Of a stretch of 64,000 nt of DNA, positions 1 to 11,941 are shown piece after piece. The notes beneath the pieces were generated by a model. It was given only the letters and a program-made list of their open reading frames with translations. It had not been told where the DNA came from and did not search any database. Source of the stretch: Echinostoma caproni. Its lineage: Eukaryota > Platyhelminthes > Trematoda > Plagiorchiida > Echinostomatidae. Position 1 is the first letter of the stretch, and each line of letters begins with the position of its first letter. The position numbers and the translations under genes were made by a program. The stretch lies in assembly GCA_900618425.1 (NCBI GenBank), contig UZAN01039469.1:7838-71837 (forward strand), in the 5' to 3' direction.

Positions 1-180
1 CAACTCCTCCAGGATACATTGCTAGTGGTTAGTATAATCGGCTATAGACCCGGTGTTGGCTTTCCGCTCTCTCAGTTTGGAGAGGGAAGAATTCCGCCAC
101 GGGAAGGTGGTGATTAGGGCGTCCTCAGGTGATATTGTCCGAGACTCTTGATCACATCCGAGCATTTCGCTTGATGCAAT
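1..180 (-). repeat. Possible dispersed repeat shared with 41229-41370
   Basis: On the minus strand GATCAAGAGTCTCGG is followed by TTCCCGTGGCGGA. The region 41229-41370 has GATTAAGAGTCTCGGG and TTTCCGTGGCGGAG in the same order, with different spacing between them. Probably the non-coding end of an unidentified retroelement. Confidence 0.25.
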
Positions 181-587
181 TGAATGGTGAGCAATTGCAA
201 CCCCAGATATACCACCCCGAACCGTAGTGAGACTTTTAAAATTTACAAATAATCAAATCCACCAATCGCAACTGTGCATTCGTGTATAGTCACAAATAGT
301 ATTCACAAGCAAATTCTCGCCCCGTGAAACCGCCATCTTCTCTCATGACACCGTTTACATTTAGTCGTTCTTCATGAAACCCAAAACTGCACCAAACTAT
401 ATGTGGTGCATGAATTCATACAACTTGCTTGATAACGAATGAACTGTATCGAAATATGGACGAGAATTAATGTGGATTGACCCTACTCGATACAAATCCA
501 TTAACGCATTTCATCCAAATATGTGAACCTCATTCACCATAAGAAATGGGCTTGCATACCGTTTCGGGGAGCATTCATGGCCTTCGA

Positions 588-640
588 ATTTGGGGAGGGG
601 GGTTGGGGGGGTGGGGTAGGAGGAGGAAGGAAGAAGAGGA
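588..640 (+). repeat. G-run tract with quadruplex potential
   Basis: Four runs of four to seven G separated by one or two bases (TGGGGAGGGGGGTTGGGGGG and on), followed by GGA/GAA purine repeats. Confidence 0.6.
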
Positions 641-1021
641 GACACAATCGGTCAGGTTGTGTTGCGCTCATTTGNCTCATTTGTCCCTATTTTAGACATC
701 TGAGCAAAGGCTTATTGTCGTAATCGCAACCGTTCGTTTACCGATGTTTACTAGAAATGACAATATTGATACTATAATCATCATCATGATCATCGACATC
801 ATCATTCAAAATAGCGTCACACTGATCTAGTTCAATTCAACGAACACGCATCAATCGAAACTCTCCGCGGTTGACTATCAACACCAGCACCTGTATGGGA
901 CGCCAGTTAGTCCTGTTCTATAGTCGTCTATTTTGTATGACGCGTTCAATTGTTAGAGGGTGGCTTCCGTGGAGCGACCGAGTCACATTTGTTAAGTATG
1001 AAACGTACATGTCTGTGCACT

Positions 1022-1164
1022 TGTGTGTGTGTGTGTGTGTGTGCGTACGTCTATGAGTATTTGTGCATGTACATGCATATGCCCGTCCATTTGGGAGTTC
1101 GGCAGATTGCGCTCATTCAAACGGGATTATTTACGCATTTGCTAACACATGGGGTCCGCATGTC

Positions 1165-1200
<36 letters not shown>
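1022..1200 (+). repeat. Two TG dinucleotide tracts upstream of peptide gene 1
   Basis: TG repeats at about 1022-1043 and 1166-1200, separated by unique sequence. They lie 600-800 bp before the gene. Peptide gene 2 also has CA-rich DNA upstream. Confidence 0.7.
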
Positions 1201-1203
<3 letters not shown>

Positions 1204-1743
1204 TTGCCTGTGTGCACGTAGCACAAACGGACGGGGGCAGGGGGAGAGAAGCAGATAAACCGAACATGATGAATCGCCTACATCAAACGGCATAGTTGAC
1301 GATTGACCCATAAGTGATTACCAAGTGCCTGGACGGACATCTCTCACTAGCGAGATACCAGCGAAATCAAGTTTTTTCTCATTACTGTCTTTTTTTGACA
1401 CAACAAGTGGCATTGGATCGTAGTTCCATACTAGGTGTCACAGTGTTCGTAATTATGTTCCTCGTCTGTCCCTTAAATGGGCATAAACGGTTCGACAGTT
1501 CGCAGTGTTTCGAAAAGCATTGCCAGGGGTGTGACCAAAGAAGATACATCTTCGGTGCCCATTTGTATCTAACATGGACATGCTAAACTCTCTCACTGTT
1601 GCTTGATTCCAGCTGCTTCGCTGAGCAAAACTCCTGAGCTGAATATGGATAATTGATTGATGAAAGGATGACTGACTACTGGCTGACTGACTAGCTAGCC
1701 AGATGGAGGGTGTACTATACGCACACACATATGGCTCATTGCA

Positions 1744-1752
1744 TATATAAAT
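1744..1752 (+). promoter_or_regulatory. TATA box of peptide gene 1
   Basis: TATATAAAT lies 78-86 bp before the ATG at 1830. A start of transcription near 1775 would give a 5' leader of about 55 bases with no upstream ATG. Peptide gene 2 has the same arrangement. Confidence 0.5.
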
Positions 1753-1829
1753 ATCAATGGAATTGCGGCATAATACTGCTGTTGTTCACGGAGACAGTCG
1801 TCAGTCGGTCAGTCAGATAGACCGGTGAA

Positions 1830-2144
1830 ATGTCCACGAACTCTCGCGTACAGTGCATGTTTTTCCTATCATGCTTTGTTTTACTGACCTTCTTTCTATC
1901 TGACTCCGTGCAAATGTCCCTGGCTCGGCAAAGAAAATTATCTCATTCGAGAGGCCGAACGGAAGTACAGAGTCCGTCATCCAACACAAATGAGAGGAAA
2001 TTGGACGGGCAAAGGACATTGGAAACTGTCTTCAGTCCAAAATTGGTACGTGTACGTCGCCAGTCAGACGAGGGGGAATGTGAAGTAAAATGTCACTGGA
2101 GTTGTCGAGGAACGTGTGTGGAAATTTGCTATCCCCTCTGCTGA
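1830..2144 (+). CDS. Secreted cysteine-ladder prepropeptide 1 (unrecognised family)
   Basis: A complete 104-residue single-exon frame. Residues about 8-26 are hydrophobic (FFLSCFVLLTFFLS) and fit a signal peptide. A basic, Ser-rich linker follows (27-73), then a furin-type site RVRR at 74-77. Cleavage there would release 27 residues beginning with Gln78. This mature part carries six cysteines at 84, 88, 92, 96, 100 and 104, exactly every fourth residue, and its last residue is Cys. The core reads CHWSCRGTCVEICYPLC. A TATA-like box lies about 80 bp upstream and no intron is needed. The same C-terminal block recurs in the gene at 58530, which argues strongly that both are real. Function is unknown: a secreted peptide hormone, host-directed effector or disulfide-rich defence peptide is possible. 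I do not recognise the family. The ATG chosen is the first in frame and places the signal peptide correctly. Confidence 0.75.
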   Translation: MSTNSRVQCMFFLSCFVLLTFFLSDSVQMSLARQRKLSHSRGRTEVQSPSSNTNERKLDGQRTLETVFSPKLVRVRRQSDEGECEVKCHWSCRGTCVEICYPLC

Positions 2145-3221
2145 GCACGGATAACACGCGGACGATCAATCAAGTATCGGCACAGCTGAAGCGTGTCCCC
2201 GTAAACACGCATACATATGCACACATGCTTGTCTCTGCAAAAACACTCTGTTTGTATACTGGTAATTTTTGGATAAATAGTTCACCATGTATTATTGTTG
2301 CATCTTTTCCTGTTTATGTTGGCCTTTGGTCAAAGTCACAAACTGCGCATTTAGATGTGAGTAAGTGTGAGTATTTTCAATTGACCTGTTTGTTTGTTTT
2401 AATAGGACAATTTATCAGAGTGAGAGAAAACTGTCAAACAGTTCAAAAAATACATTTCAAATAGAATATAGAATGTTACACAAGATCGTTTTAAGTTATT
2501 CGTAATCACACCAATCAATTACAACAATTTTATCACAGTGTTTGTATAAATATATTTCAGTACTGATCTATAAAAAATTGTTTTGGGAAAGGAAAAATTA
2601 ATATCATGATTTACTTGAGGCAAATGACGCCTCCAGAATTATTGGATCTGGCCTTTACTACGGATAAGAGCTGTGCATAACTTCCCCTTCCATGTCGGGT
2701 CGAATCTGTGATGAGAGTACTACCAATGAGTCAGATAATCGTCAGAAAATGCTTCCGTGAAATCGGTCTAGTTTCCAAACCTTCTGGTTAATGTTAGGCA
2801 GTCTGTGTGCAAAGAGTCCATTTCATTGATAAAGCCTCCGAGTGACTGTAGCCAACTCCTGGTTGATGAAAGCACGGTCAGTATGAAACAACAATCAGAT
2901 CCGAAACATTCTCGTCACTGACCGACTTCTAATCACGATGGTAATAAACCCACCACATATTAGATTTATTTGCAAGTTTAGAGGAACAGGACCAAATCGG
3001 TTACAATCAGATCTGTATTACAGTCATCAGCTTGCAAAACGTTATTACCCAATCAGTTTAGTGTAATTTCCTTTTCCCAACCAGCTTGAATTATCTTGCA
3101 TTACCAGTCTCCACTTGTCCGAAACCTGTATGGAACGGCTGATCTGTTGTTATACGTTTCACTGTTAGGTTCATTAGTTATATTTATGGGTCACACTTTG
3201 TTGTTTGTTTTCGTGCTCCAA

Positions 3222-3241
3222 TTCCTTTCNNNNTTCCTTTC
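3222..3241. other. Four-N join with a duplicated 8-mer on both sides
   Basis: TTCCTTTC occurs directly before and directly after the NNNN at 3230-3233. Confidence 0.9.
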
Positions 3242-3770
3242 ATCGAGGCATTTATGTTTGGTATTGCAAATAGGAAACGGATGGTTGCAAATTCTCACGA
3301 AGGCTAGTAACGCTCGGCCTAATGAAAAAAAATGTGCTGGACCATGGTTTACCTGAAATTGTAGTTTGCTAGTTCCATGGTGCTGTTCTATAAGAATGTT
3401 TTCCTATACATATATACTTGTATTTGCATTCATATATCTCGTGCGAGCTTCATGCTTACAAATCAAATAAAGGCACTGCGCTACCTGGGAACGAACTTTG
3501 GCGAGTGACGAACAAGTTCTCTGAGGCAATGTTACGGGTAGAAAGAAGGGTAAATGGAGAGGGTTTGGTTCGGAAGACAATGAGCTGAACAAAGGTTGGG
3601 GTCTCTGAGCAGTAGCCCACTTTTCACTACCTACCCGGCTTGATGCAATGGACAGCGCGGTCCTGGTACTCCTGCGCAACGACAGATTCACTATGGATAC
3701 ATTTTCTGTTTGTGTATGCATTAGAGTTTGGTGGGTGTCCAGGGTGTCTAGCCACTAAGCATGAGAACCA

Positions 3771-3813
3771 TTAGGGTTCTCGTCAAAAGCGTTTAGTTCT
3801 GACGAGAACCTAA
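3771..3813. repeat. Inverted repeat (hairpin)
   Basis: GGTTCTCGTCA (3776-3786) and TGACGAGAACC (3801-3811) are perfect reverse complements around a 14-base loop, and the arms extend a few bases further with one mismatch. No T-run follows. The flanks show no coding sign. Confidence 0.6.
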
Positions 3814-4997
3814 CCGCAAGGCAGCGGGTGAAGCTACCTGGAAGCCAATTTACTTGGATCGATTACCCCATCACGTTTTATCAACTGGAAGTAAAATTCT
3901 AGTCGAATACTCAATGTGGAGGACCAGTAGACTTGACCTCGTTTGACCTATACCCATTGACCTGCCAGGCATGATACAATTTCGTGGCTTAACAAAGGCC
4001 CTCCTGTGCAACTCGTTGGGTCAGAGAGATTCATAAGCCATCACACCACGTCCAGGTGCATTCTCGTTGTGATGGCGAAACGATCAATGCCAATCGAGAC
4101 TCAAAAGTTCCAACGAGGGAGTTCACCATACTGTCAAGCGAACCAGCGATGAGTGAACTGATGCCAGAGCACACATGTACACAGGTCAGTGCAATGGATG
4201 GATGAGAATCAATCCGAATGAGATTAAGCGACGCGATACGATGACCAGAGGGCAGGATCAGTCGAACCATATCAGGGTTAGGGACAACGGTCACAAGACG
4301 GAGGAGATAAAAGAGTTTAGCGGGAGAGCACAGAAATGGAGTCATTCGTGGAGAACAAAAAGTGCATGTCAAGTGATCGATAATACGCACAGGTCAAGAC
4401 ACTGATATATGAGGGAGATGTGACCAAACAGATTTGTGGGTGAAAACATGTGGAGGGTGACAAACAGATTCAACACTACCTGCGGGCAGCCGGCACGGCT
4501 TTAGCTAATGTTTCACTCGTTACAACACCCCATGAGCTCAATCCCACGGGAAAATGGTGCTATTTACTCTTGCCATAATCTCTGATGCCAAACCCAGGTA
4601 TATCCTACTCACTGGCGGTGTGAATAATCCTCATTAAAACTTAGCAAGTGGAGCGTTCTGTGTCGGTTCAAACGTTTTCACTTCCCTCTCGCTTCCCTCT
4701 CACATGCTGTGTTGATAAATGCTCTTGTATCCAATGCCGCCACAAGTTGTTGCTCAAAAACACCTGGGAGTAATCAGGTTTACGGAGGAGTGGCTTGATA
4801 GATATTGGGAGAATCTGAGTTTACTCAAAACGGGATGACGCCGAACAAATCGATGCTTGCTGATCATCTCTTTGAGGACTAAATTAATTTTGAGGGGCAT
4901 GATAGCTTCAGTGGTTACGTTGATAGGTTTAACCTCTCGTCATGAACAGCTACAGGGGTCGCACTTCCTCAACCAGCTTTTGTTTATGTGATTAATC

Positions 4998-5460
4998 CTA
5001 CCTCCAGTGCAACCATAGTGGTTGGTACTTTTCGACGCATGTCAGGGACTTACGAACCATTCTCTCAGCCTGTTCATCTTCCAGCGAGGGAGAGACCTCT
5101 TCAAGTTGGTCTGCAACTTTCATTTCAAACGTCCTAAGAATATTCGACTCGTTCTCGATCCTAGACTTTAGGCAGCTAAAGGAACACGATCGTTCGAAAG
5201 GTTCATCCGTTGTTCCGAATAACACCCAATCAAAGACAGTCTTCGTTGGAAACAGTTGTTCTGAAGTTCCAATTCGCCGATCTGGAGATCAATGGGTTTC
5301 CGGTGTAATCGTACCTGCAAGTCTGAGATTCCACCAAACTGAACGCACTTGAGATATGGCCAGTGGCTTAACCGGGATGTTTGTAGAGACGCCTTCTTCA
5401 CTGAGAGTTCGTCCAAAGTAAATGCACGCTCCACCTCATCCGTATGACCTCCGCTCAAAT
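4998..5460 (-). pseudogene. BEL/Pao retrotransposon pol remnant (protease to pre-RT region)
   Basis: Read on the minus strand in two or three frames, this matches the stretch between protease and reverse transcriptase in BEL/Pao elements. First comes VERAFTLDELSVKKASL, then LSHWPYLKCVQFGGISDLQV (family pattern: L-x-H/W-P-x-L-K then D-x-x-V). A frame change leads to KTVFDWVLFGTTDEP (family pattern: T-x-F-G-W-V-L-F-G). Finally SLEDEQAERMVRKS and a Y-x(4,5)-L-x-W-R end occur, as in the segment just before RT. The RT itself is absent: the homology stops near 5000. Frameshifts and in-frame stops show a dead copy. Confidence 0.5.
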
Positions 5461-5473
5461 TTGTACTTTGAAA

Positions 5474-5926
5474 TTAACACTTCTCCGTCGATCGATTAGA
5501 CTCACAACTACATTGGGGATCCGAAATTCTTAGCGACCGTGTTGAAAAGCAATTTTGTGTCGGAAACATTCTCCAGAAGGCATATGTTTCTTTGGAGCCC
5601 TGGGAAGATAGAAAGTATTCAACTGAATCTGCAAGTGTCAGCATNCTCCCCTCAGTTATTATTTCCCTGACCAACTGCAGTTGCCTGCTTCTAATTTCCA
5701 ATTTCCTCCGTTCTACTTCAAGCTGTTTGACCTCCAAACTTGTTATATCTCGATGTGTACATAATCCGTTACCGTAGCTTTCTATACCCCAATTAGTCTC
5801 CCGAGCCGAGCCCAATAAAAGAGTACGGGATGAATCCTGCTTAATCAAGTGTTCTACTACTATGAGTGAGTGAACGATGGCATTGTTGTCCAGGAAGGCT
5901 TTGTAAGGACCAGATTGTTCCAACAT
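5474..5926 (-). pseudogene. Open frame with a coiled-coil segment next to the BEL/Pao remnant
   Basis: A 150-residue minus-strand frame directly upstream of the pol remnant. Its middle contains a charged heptad-like helix (LEVKQLEVERRKLEIRSRQL), typical of the N-terminal part of BEL/Pao Gag proteins. One unknown base (N at 5645) lies inside. By position it may be a Gag fragment of the same element, with the rest of Gag deleted. Alternatively it may be an unrelated chance frame. No zinc knuckle is visible. Confidence 0.3.
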
Positions 5927-7548
5927 CCGTCATTTACTCCGTGTTATTGGCAATAAATCCAAATTGGCTCAAGGGAAAAAGGATTTGATTTTTGTTAAAT
6001 CTATTTTCTGTTAAAGATAAGTCTTCTCTCAGACTACGCAGACAATTTACTCTGTCACAGACAAATTGGTTTGACTGTAGATGAATCCTAACTTGGGGAC
6101 AGCAAAAAACCATGCCAAAATTTGTGATAATTTGTGAGTTCCAGCCAGTTGACTGAAACATCGGTATCGAAGATTAGTTTTAGATCCGAACAGACAAACA
6201 TGGATTACATTTTCATCAAATTGGGCTGGTAGTGTTGACGTAAAGGTTTGTTAATTGCACTTACTGTCTGCTGTGCGTAATTTATTTTGTCAACCAGTGA
6301 TAAGAATTACTTACTGATGCTCTTTTGAAGGCTCATTAACGAAATGTGACCCAAAAGATCATGACTCCTAATCGCGAGGCTAACAATGTTCTGAGCGTGT
6401 AAAAGCTCACATCCGATCTGTTAGAATTACCAGTAAGGAAGAAAACAGATGTGTCCGTCTTTTCCAACTCAGATGAATAAAGCGTATTCAGGTAGGAGAT
6501 TAACTCCCCAGAATTACAGTCAGGAGTTATTTACAGATTTTAAGTGATAATCAACGAATGGCACAGGAGAAAATGTGGTTTATATTCCACAGTCATAAAA
6601 GAATGGTTTCATGTTCAAGGAGGGAATGTTCATGTGGCGGAGCTGCATCGGAACTGGTGCACATCTGTGACTACATCACAAAATTTCATTTTCCATTGGT
6701 GGTGGTCTATTTGCACGAAAAAAATAGAAGTTTTCAATTTATAACAGTTTGTAACTGATAAATTATTGTGAACAAGAGTTTTGGTAAAGCAGAAAGCAAG
6801 ATTTGGAATATTTCCCGTTGTGTGTCAGAAGGCCGATGCCCGATAACTTTGGTTAGTTGATCAGGCGACTGACGACAAAATGATAGAGAAACCAGTGATC
6901 TCTGTTTCTGTGTTCTGTTGCAGCTTTCCAATCAGCGTTTAATTCCCGAACTGAATTCAATGTGTCGCGTTCCTGCATTGCATCTACCTGTATGCGTAAG
7001 GGGTCTAATTTTATGCTTTTCCTGTTATTAACTGCCGACAAACGTTACAGAAAACTGACGTTTTTGTTGGTGAGTTGGGTTGTTCTCCGAAGTAATTGGT
7101 GAACCTAATTTGGATAGTAAACCGAAGGTGTATGTGCATAAAATGCATTGGTACCCTACCACATGAAACACCCTGTGGGTTGAACCAAACGCACCATAAC
7201 AACTGGTACTGAAAAGTAAACTATTTCACTTCTGTAGGCATATTCTGGTGTTACACAGAGAAAGAAATGCTTACAAACAAATAAATAAAACATGGTAATT
7301 GTGAACGTATGCGAATTTCTAGAAGTAGCGCAGCGGTGAAACCTACGGAGTTCGCAAACGACCTTTAAGGCAAATTGCAGTTTCCTCATTTACTCTCATG
7401 GAGTGAAAATCCAGATTGGGATTTTTTTCCAAGCGAATCATAACCCTCCAGGTTTGTGCCTGAAACGAACGAATTACGAAAGCTGCCAAATGCGAACAAA
7501 TTTGGGTTGTCGGTATAGACTGTACAAAAAAAAACAGTCCGAATAATA
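5927..7548. other. Non-coding stretch
   Basis: Short open frames on both strands without recognisable domains. The missing 5' part or LTR of the BEL/Pao remnant should lie here if present, but no terminal repeat was seen. Confidence 0.4.
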
Positions 7549-7630
7549 ATGACCTGGTGATCAACCGGGTAGTATGCTTACCTGCTACCTGTGAAGTTTT
7601 GGGTTTGATCTTCAGTTGGATCAGCGGATT
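7549..7630 (+). mobile_element. tRNA-derived SINE-like head, family C, copy 1
   Basis: GGTGATCAACCGGGTAGTAT resembles an A box and GGGTTTGATCTTCAGT a B box, 40 bases apart, in a tRNA-like arrangement. The same order, GGTATGCTTxC then GTGAxGT then a B box, occurs on the minus strand at 20060-20146. Confidence 0.35.
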
Positions 7631-8262
7631 TTTACTGTTGATGAGATATAAAGATTTCCGAGTAGCTGTCTCGTGCTTCTAAGTTCCCCAGTTCACTGTT
7701 CGTTTGTTTTATACAAGACGGAGTTTACCATATATTGCTATATCAACCTAATCTGAATTTGTAGGGTTTGAGTGCATATTTAATACAACAAGCATTAATA
7801 TGAGAATAGTCGTTTAAACATGTACTGCTTGCACGGACAATTACATTATTATAATATTGGTTCCGGCGGAATAACCTCCAGAAATCTTCATTTGCTACTC
7901 GCCCAAAAGTCACCGAGATTTTCAAACCTGATAGCCTGAATACTAGTCATAAAAAACGTTGAAACATCGTCAAAAGATAACAATCTGTGCTTCTGAGTAT
8001 GAATCAGTCATGGTGGTATCAGAACTATGGATAGCGCAATCATTTCAATTGGCAGTGATACACAGCGGTCGAGAGAATGAGAATCAGGAACAAATAAAAT
8101 GTGTAACGTTTCGATTGAATAAAAAAACAATGGAAACTATGTGGTTGCCCGAAAAAAGGATACGAAGATAAAGAAAACCCACAATGACAGTGTGATCTTC
8201 ATTAGTCGACTGCCATACACACGTTTCTAGATCTCGTTTCAAATCGTAATGATAGCAATATC

Positions 8263-8342
8263 AGATAGATAGATAGATAGATAGATAGATTGATTGATTG
8301 ATTGATTGATTGATAGATAGATTGATTGATTGATTGATTGAC

Positions 8343-8406
<64 letters not shown>
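8263..8406 (+). repeat. GATA/GATT tetranucleotide microsatellite
   Basis: Compound tract: GATA units, GATT units, a short GATA return, then a long GATT run with one GACT interruption. The apparent protein frames over it are translation artefacts. Confidence 0.9.
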
Positions 8407-9393
8407 GAAGTTGTTGCAACTCTTCTTGGAAGAACGGACTGGAGAGGGAGAAATGAAAGCCAGTCAATTTGCGGAACATGGAACGACATGTGATACTAAA
8501 TAGTTTTTTTTATACCTGAATCCCAATTACTCAGATGGTCCTTTGTGATGAATGAATCCCAGTAAGATAATACCTAAAGACCATCAATATAAATCTGATC
8601 ACGGAAACGATCTTCAGTGCCAGAACCTTGCTTCGAAACGTTCACATTCATGATAGACGAGATCAAATGAGTACAAACATCATCACTATCTCTTTTAACC
8701 AGCCCCAGACACCTAGAAGAGTATAATAACATTGTAAAAATCCTCTGCAATGTTTGTCACGTGACAGTAAAGATTAAGTGTTTTATAGTTTCCACAAGAC
8801 CGAGTTTGGGGAGGAGACAGTACTTGATGTACACAGTGCTGGATATCGGACAAATAACGGTTCCAGTTTCACCTGATTAATGTAAAAACACTGTTTTGAA
8901 AATTCCAGTACGTGATTGATCGACAGATAAGACCAGACAAACTTATGTCATAAATATTGTCTTCAGCTCCCAGATCTTTTTAACGATCAAACAAGTGGAA
9001 CGGCACAGCTGATTTTACGACAAATCCATCAAACCAGTTTATACATGTACACAATTCCATATAAGTTATTTCGTTGCAATTTATCCCCTAAAAAGCCAAA
9101 TTTAAGATAATTATGATATACAGAAAGGGCAGCTGTTATATCTGGTGACTTATATCAGATATTTTGACGAGCCACCCAGGAGATTTTGTGAATTGGTTAT
9201 TCGAACAATTTTAATTGTAATAACTCTGTCCCTTCACAAGTCAAAACTAACCGCACTTGAGCCTGATAACAGACTGAAAGCCGTTGAAAATTGCAGGAAA
9301 TTGCAAATCCACCTTCCTTATCATCGAAGACCCAGGATGCATATCTATACTTATAAAAATGTATATATGTATATACATATGCCGTTATATATA

Positions 9394-9428
9394 GCCAGGA
9401 TGACGGCTGTAACTTGTCGAAACGTCAC
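9394..9428 (+). ncRNA. Short hammerhead-like motif of the minimal retroelement type
   Basis: CCAGGATGACGGCTGTAAC (9396-9414), then TTGTCGAAACGTC (9415-9427). A four-pair stem (CGGC with GTCG, one G-U pair) sits between a near-core ATGA and GAAAC, followed at once by GTC. Minimal retroelement hammerheads look like this. No coding part is adjacent. Confidence 0.3.
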
Positions 9429-10850
9429 ACAGTCAATATGTGACACACCGAATGAATGCACTTTGAGCTAATTGATCTGCCTAGTCCGGGCATTGCACTT
9501 AGACACGCCGGTGCACAAGGAACAACTGAGGTTTCGTGACTGAACAACCGGGTAGTGATTTTCACAAGTTTATCATCAGAATGACGCAAACCACAAATGT
9601 TATTTTTTCAGCCTATCCGTTCAGTTTGAATCATGTGATTGCTTGTAATCACTCGGTGTGTGTCGTAAGCGACTACGAATACTGACCACATACGTCACGT
9701 CACGTAGGCTATTTATGCGAGTATGCGAACAATTTAAAAAATGTCAATGTATTTGCATAATTGGCTATAATGCCGTTTAAACCGGGGACTTGGTGATGGT
9801 ATTGATTTACTTGATTGCTCATCCGAATCTGAAGCTAACTGATAAGGAGCCAGTAGAGAATACTAAATGCTAATAATTCCATAACAAATCTGTTATCTAC
9901 CTGTTGTTACTGTTGTGATCATTGTGAATCATTGGCACTCAAATGTAATTGTATCGAAATATCGTTGTGTCTATTGGAAGTAACTGAGGTCGACCGGAGT
10001 TTGTTTTGGTCCATTTGATCGCCCTAAGGTGAAATCCAGCGAACAGCCTCAATGTAAAATCTAAATATCATTAAAAGTGATACCGTGACGGTTTGGCGTT
10101 TTACTATTGAACTGATACTTTACCCAAGCACCAAACTGCTCGATTTGACTGTATGTGGGTATTTATAACATTTCGTTTTGCATGCATTACTTGCCTTCTA
10201 GATAAAAGGAATAAAAATCCCGGGAGAATATCTGTCAGGGAATTGTTCACAAAAGGAAACAGTCTTGCGCTGAAAAAGCAGCATCCATCAGTTGCTCAAA
10301 TTGGCAGCCGTGAACGCTTCCACCTGAGCCGTGTTTAACCGCAGCAATCATCCTGATAAAACACTGTGCTCTTGAGAAAATAGGGCACCGGATAGCTTTT
10401 CCATTTCTGTTGTAGCTTGGCTGCACAATGAGTATTTTAGTGTCCGTTCTAGGAATGTGGCCACGGGTTTTTCGAGTTTAGATTCTTGATTCCTATTCCC
10501 GGATGGAAAAACTCATTGATAACTTCACACATAAGCTGACTATTTATATCGTTTCTCTGCAGATCGTTCATGAACGTTTGAATAGCATTGCTGTGAACAT
10601 AAGTAAGCGATTTATCTAACCTATCAATGGAACGCTTTTAATGCACGTCTCTCACAGAACATGCGAGAAAACACACTTTTCCTTCTTTTACAGCACCGAT
10701 TTTGAAGGCCACAATTGGAAACTATTTTGGTCAGGAACAAACCCATTGGACAACCGAATACGCAGTATTGGAAGCACAGGAAATTTGCCCAAAACACAAC
10801 GATTTGGTTGTGCGATTGGCAAAAGCCACATTTTGTCCTAAGAAACTAAA

Positions 10851-10872
10851 CACTGAACTGAACTGAACATTT
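10851..10872 (+). repeat. CTGAA pentamer tail, likely relic of a LINE 3' end
   Basis: ACTGAACTGAACTGAAC resembles the tail of the RTE-like LINE at 52138-52164. No coding part is left upstream. Confidence 0.35.
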
Positions 10873-11875
10873 AAACCGGAAATGAATTAAACATCCTTTC
10901 ATTTGATGATTGATTCACATAGACAGACCAACAACAGCTTTGCAGTTCCACTTCTATTGCCTCCATTGGCGACCGATTTTGTTCCAGTGAATAACTAGTT
11001 TATTTGGATTAAATTTTTTCTTCTTTCTCCAAAGTTTTCAGCTCATTCAAATAACCGGGACTGGGCTGGATTCAATATTCGCTTTGATTGAAACACATTG
11101 ATGATGACGGTTAAGACGTCGGACCCAAAAGAATGAAGAACTGTTGGGTTATCTCAGTACCAATCAGCTTCTGTCGCACCTGACCAAGAACACAGAAGAA
11201 CTATTGGTCAGACGATATCTCACGTGGAAATGAGAATAGGTTACGGATAAGACAGTGGCCAATGAGACTGATTAAATTTATCTTCTCCAACAAGTCCAAA
11301 ATGAGTTCCAGAAGATTCGAGGATTATCCTGCCAAAAACGTTGCCTTCCATACGCTATATTCTATGCCTAAATCATTAGTGTTGTTTGGTTCAATCGATC
11401 GATCGCCAAATTGAGTCCACGAAATAGACCGAAAATATGGCATTCATGTTTCATTTCTATCAGCACTCAGCACACAAAAACCTTCAACGATATCAGATTT
11501 GCTCATCGTGGTCGATTGTTCGCAACGTGAAAACCAATGTGTTTGGTGTCCAGCAGGGACAAATGCCGAGACAAACGGCGTGCTTTGGTTACATTCACAG
11601 CTACCTTGAATCTGAATGAATACCATTCTCTGATAATTATGTGATATGCATGCCGCAAAACATGCAAACACAGAATGCCGATATCATCAATAATCTCTGT
11701 CGAATTTGGATCACGAAAATGGATTCATGATTTGCATCAAGCAGGGAATGAACGGTGAAAATATGTATTCCGAATAACTGTGTGCTGACACTAGGCTCTT
11801 AGCTGATCATAAATAAACAAATTACCGCAGTCACTTCAATTAATCGACTGGTGGTTCACACTAGACTAATGTTGG

Positions 11876-11880
<5 letters not shown>

Positions 11881-11930
<50 letters not shown>
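11881..11930. repeat. AT dinucleotide tract abutting the left LTR
   Basis: About 50 bases of alternating AT with one ATAC interruption, ending 11 bases before the LTR start. Confidence 0.9.
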
Positions 11931-11941
11931 GGTAGGAAAAC

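Larger units (their letters stand above)
2145..4997. other. Non-coding stretch
   Basis: Holds the small N join at 3230 and the hairpin at 3771. An AATAAA near 2943 could serve peptide gene 1, but it is 800 bp away. No coding family recognised in any frame. Confidence 0.5.
7631..11880. other. Non-coding stretch with microsatellites
   Basis: Apart from the GATA/GATT tract, the motif at 9394 and the pentamer tail at 10851, I see nothing to annotate. Confidence 0.4.

Noticed and set aside
1314..1586. Cys-containing frame upstream of peptide gene 1 (ends in several Cys)
   Set aside because: Spacing does not match the family, no signal peptide at the start, and a minus-strand frame competes.
2090..2464. 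A 124-codon frame overlapping the end of peptide gene 1
   Set aside because: Its start lies inside the cysteine block in another frame and no family is recognisable. Shadow of gene 1.
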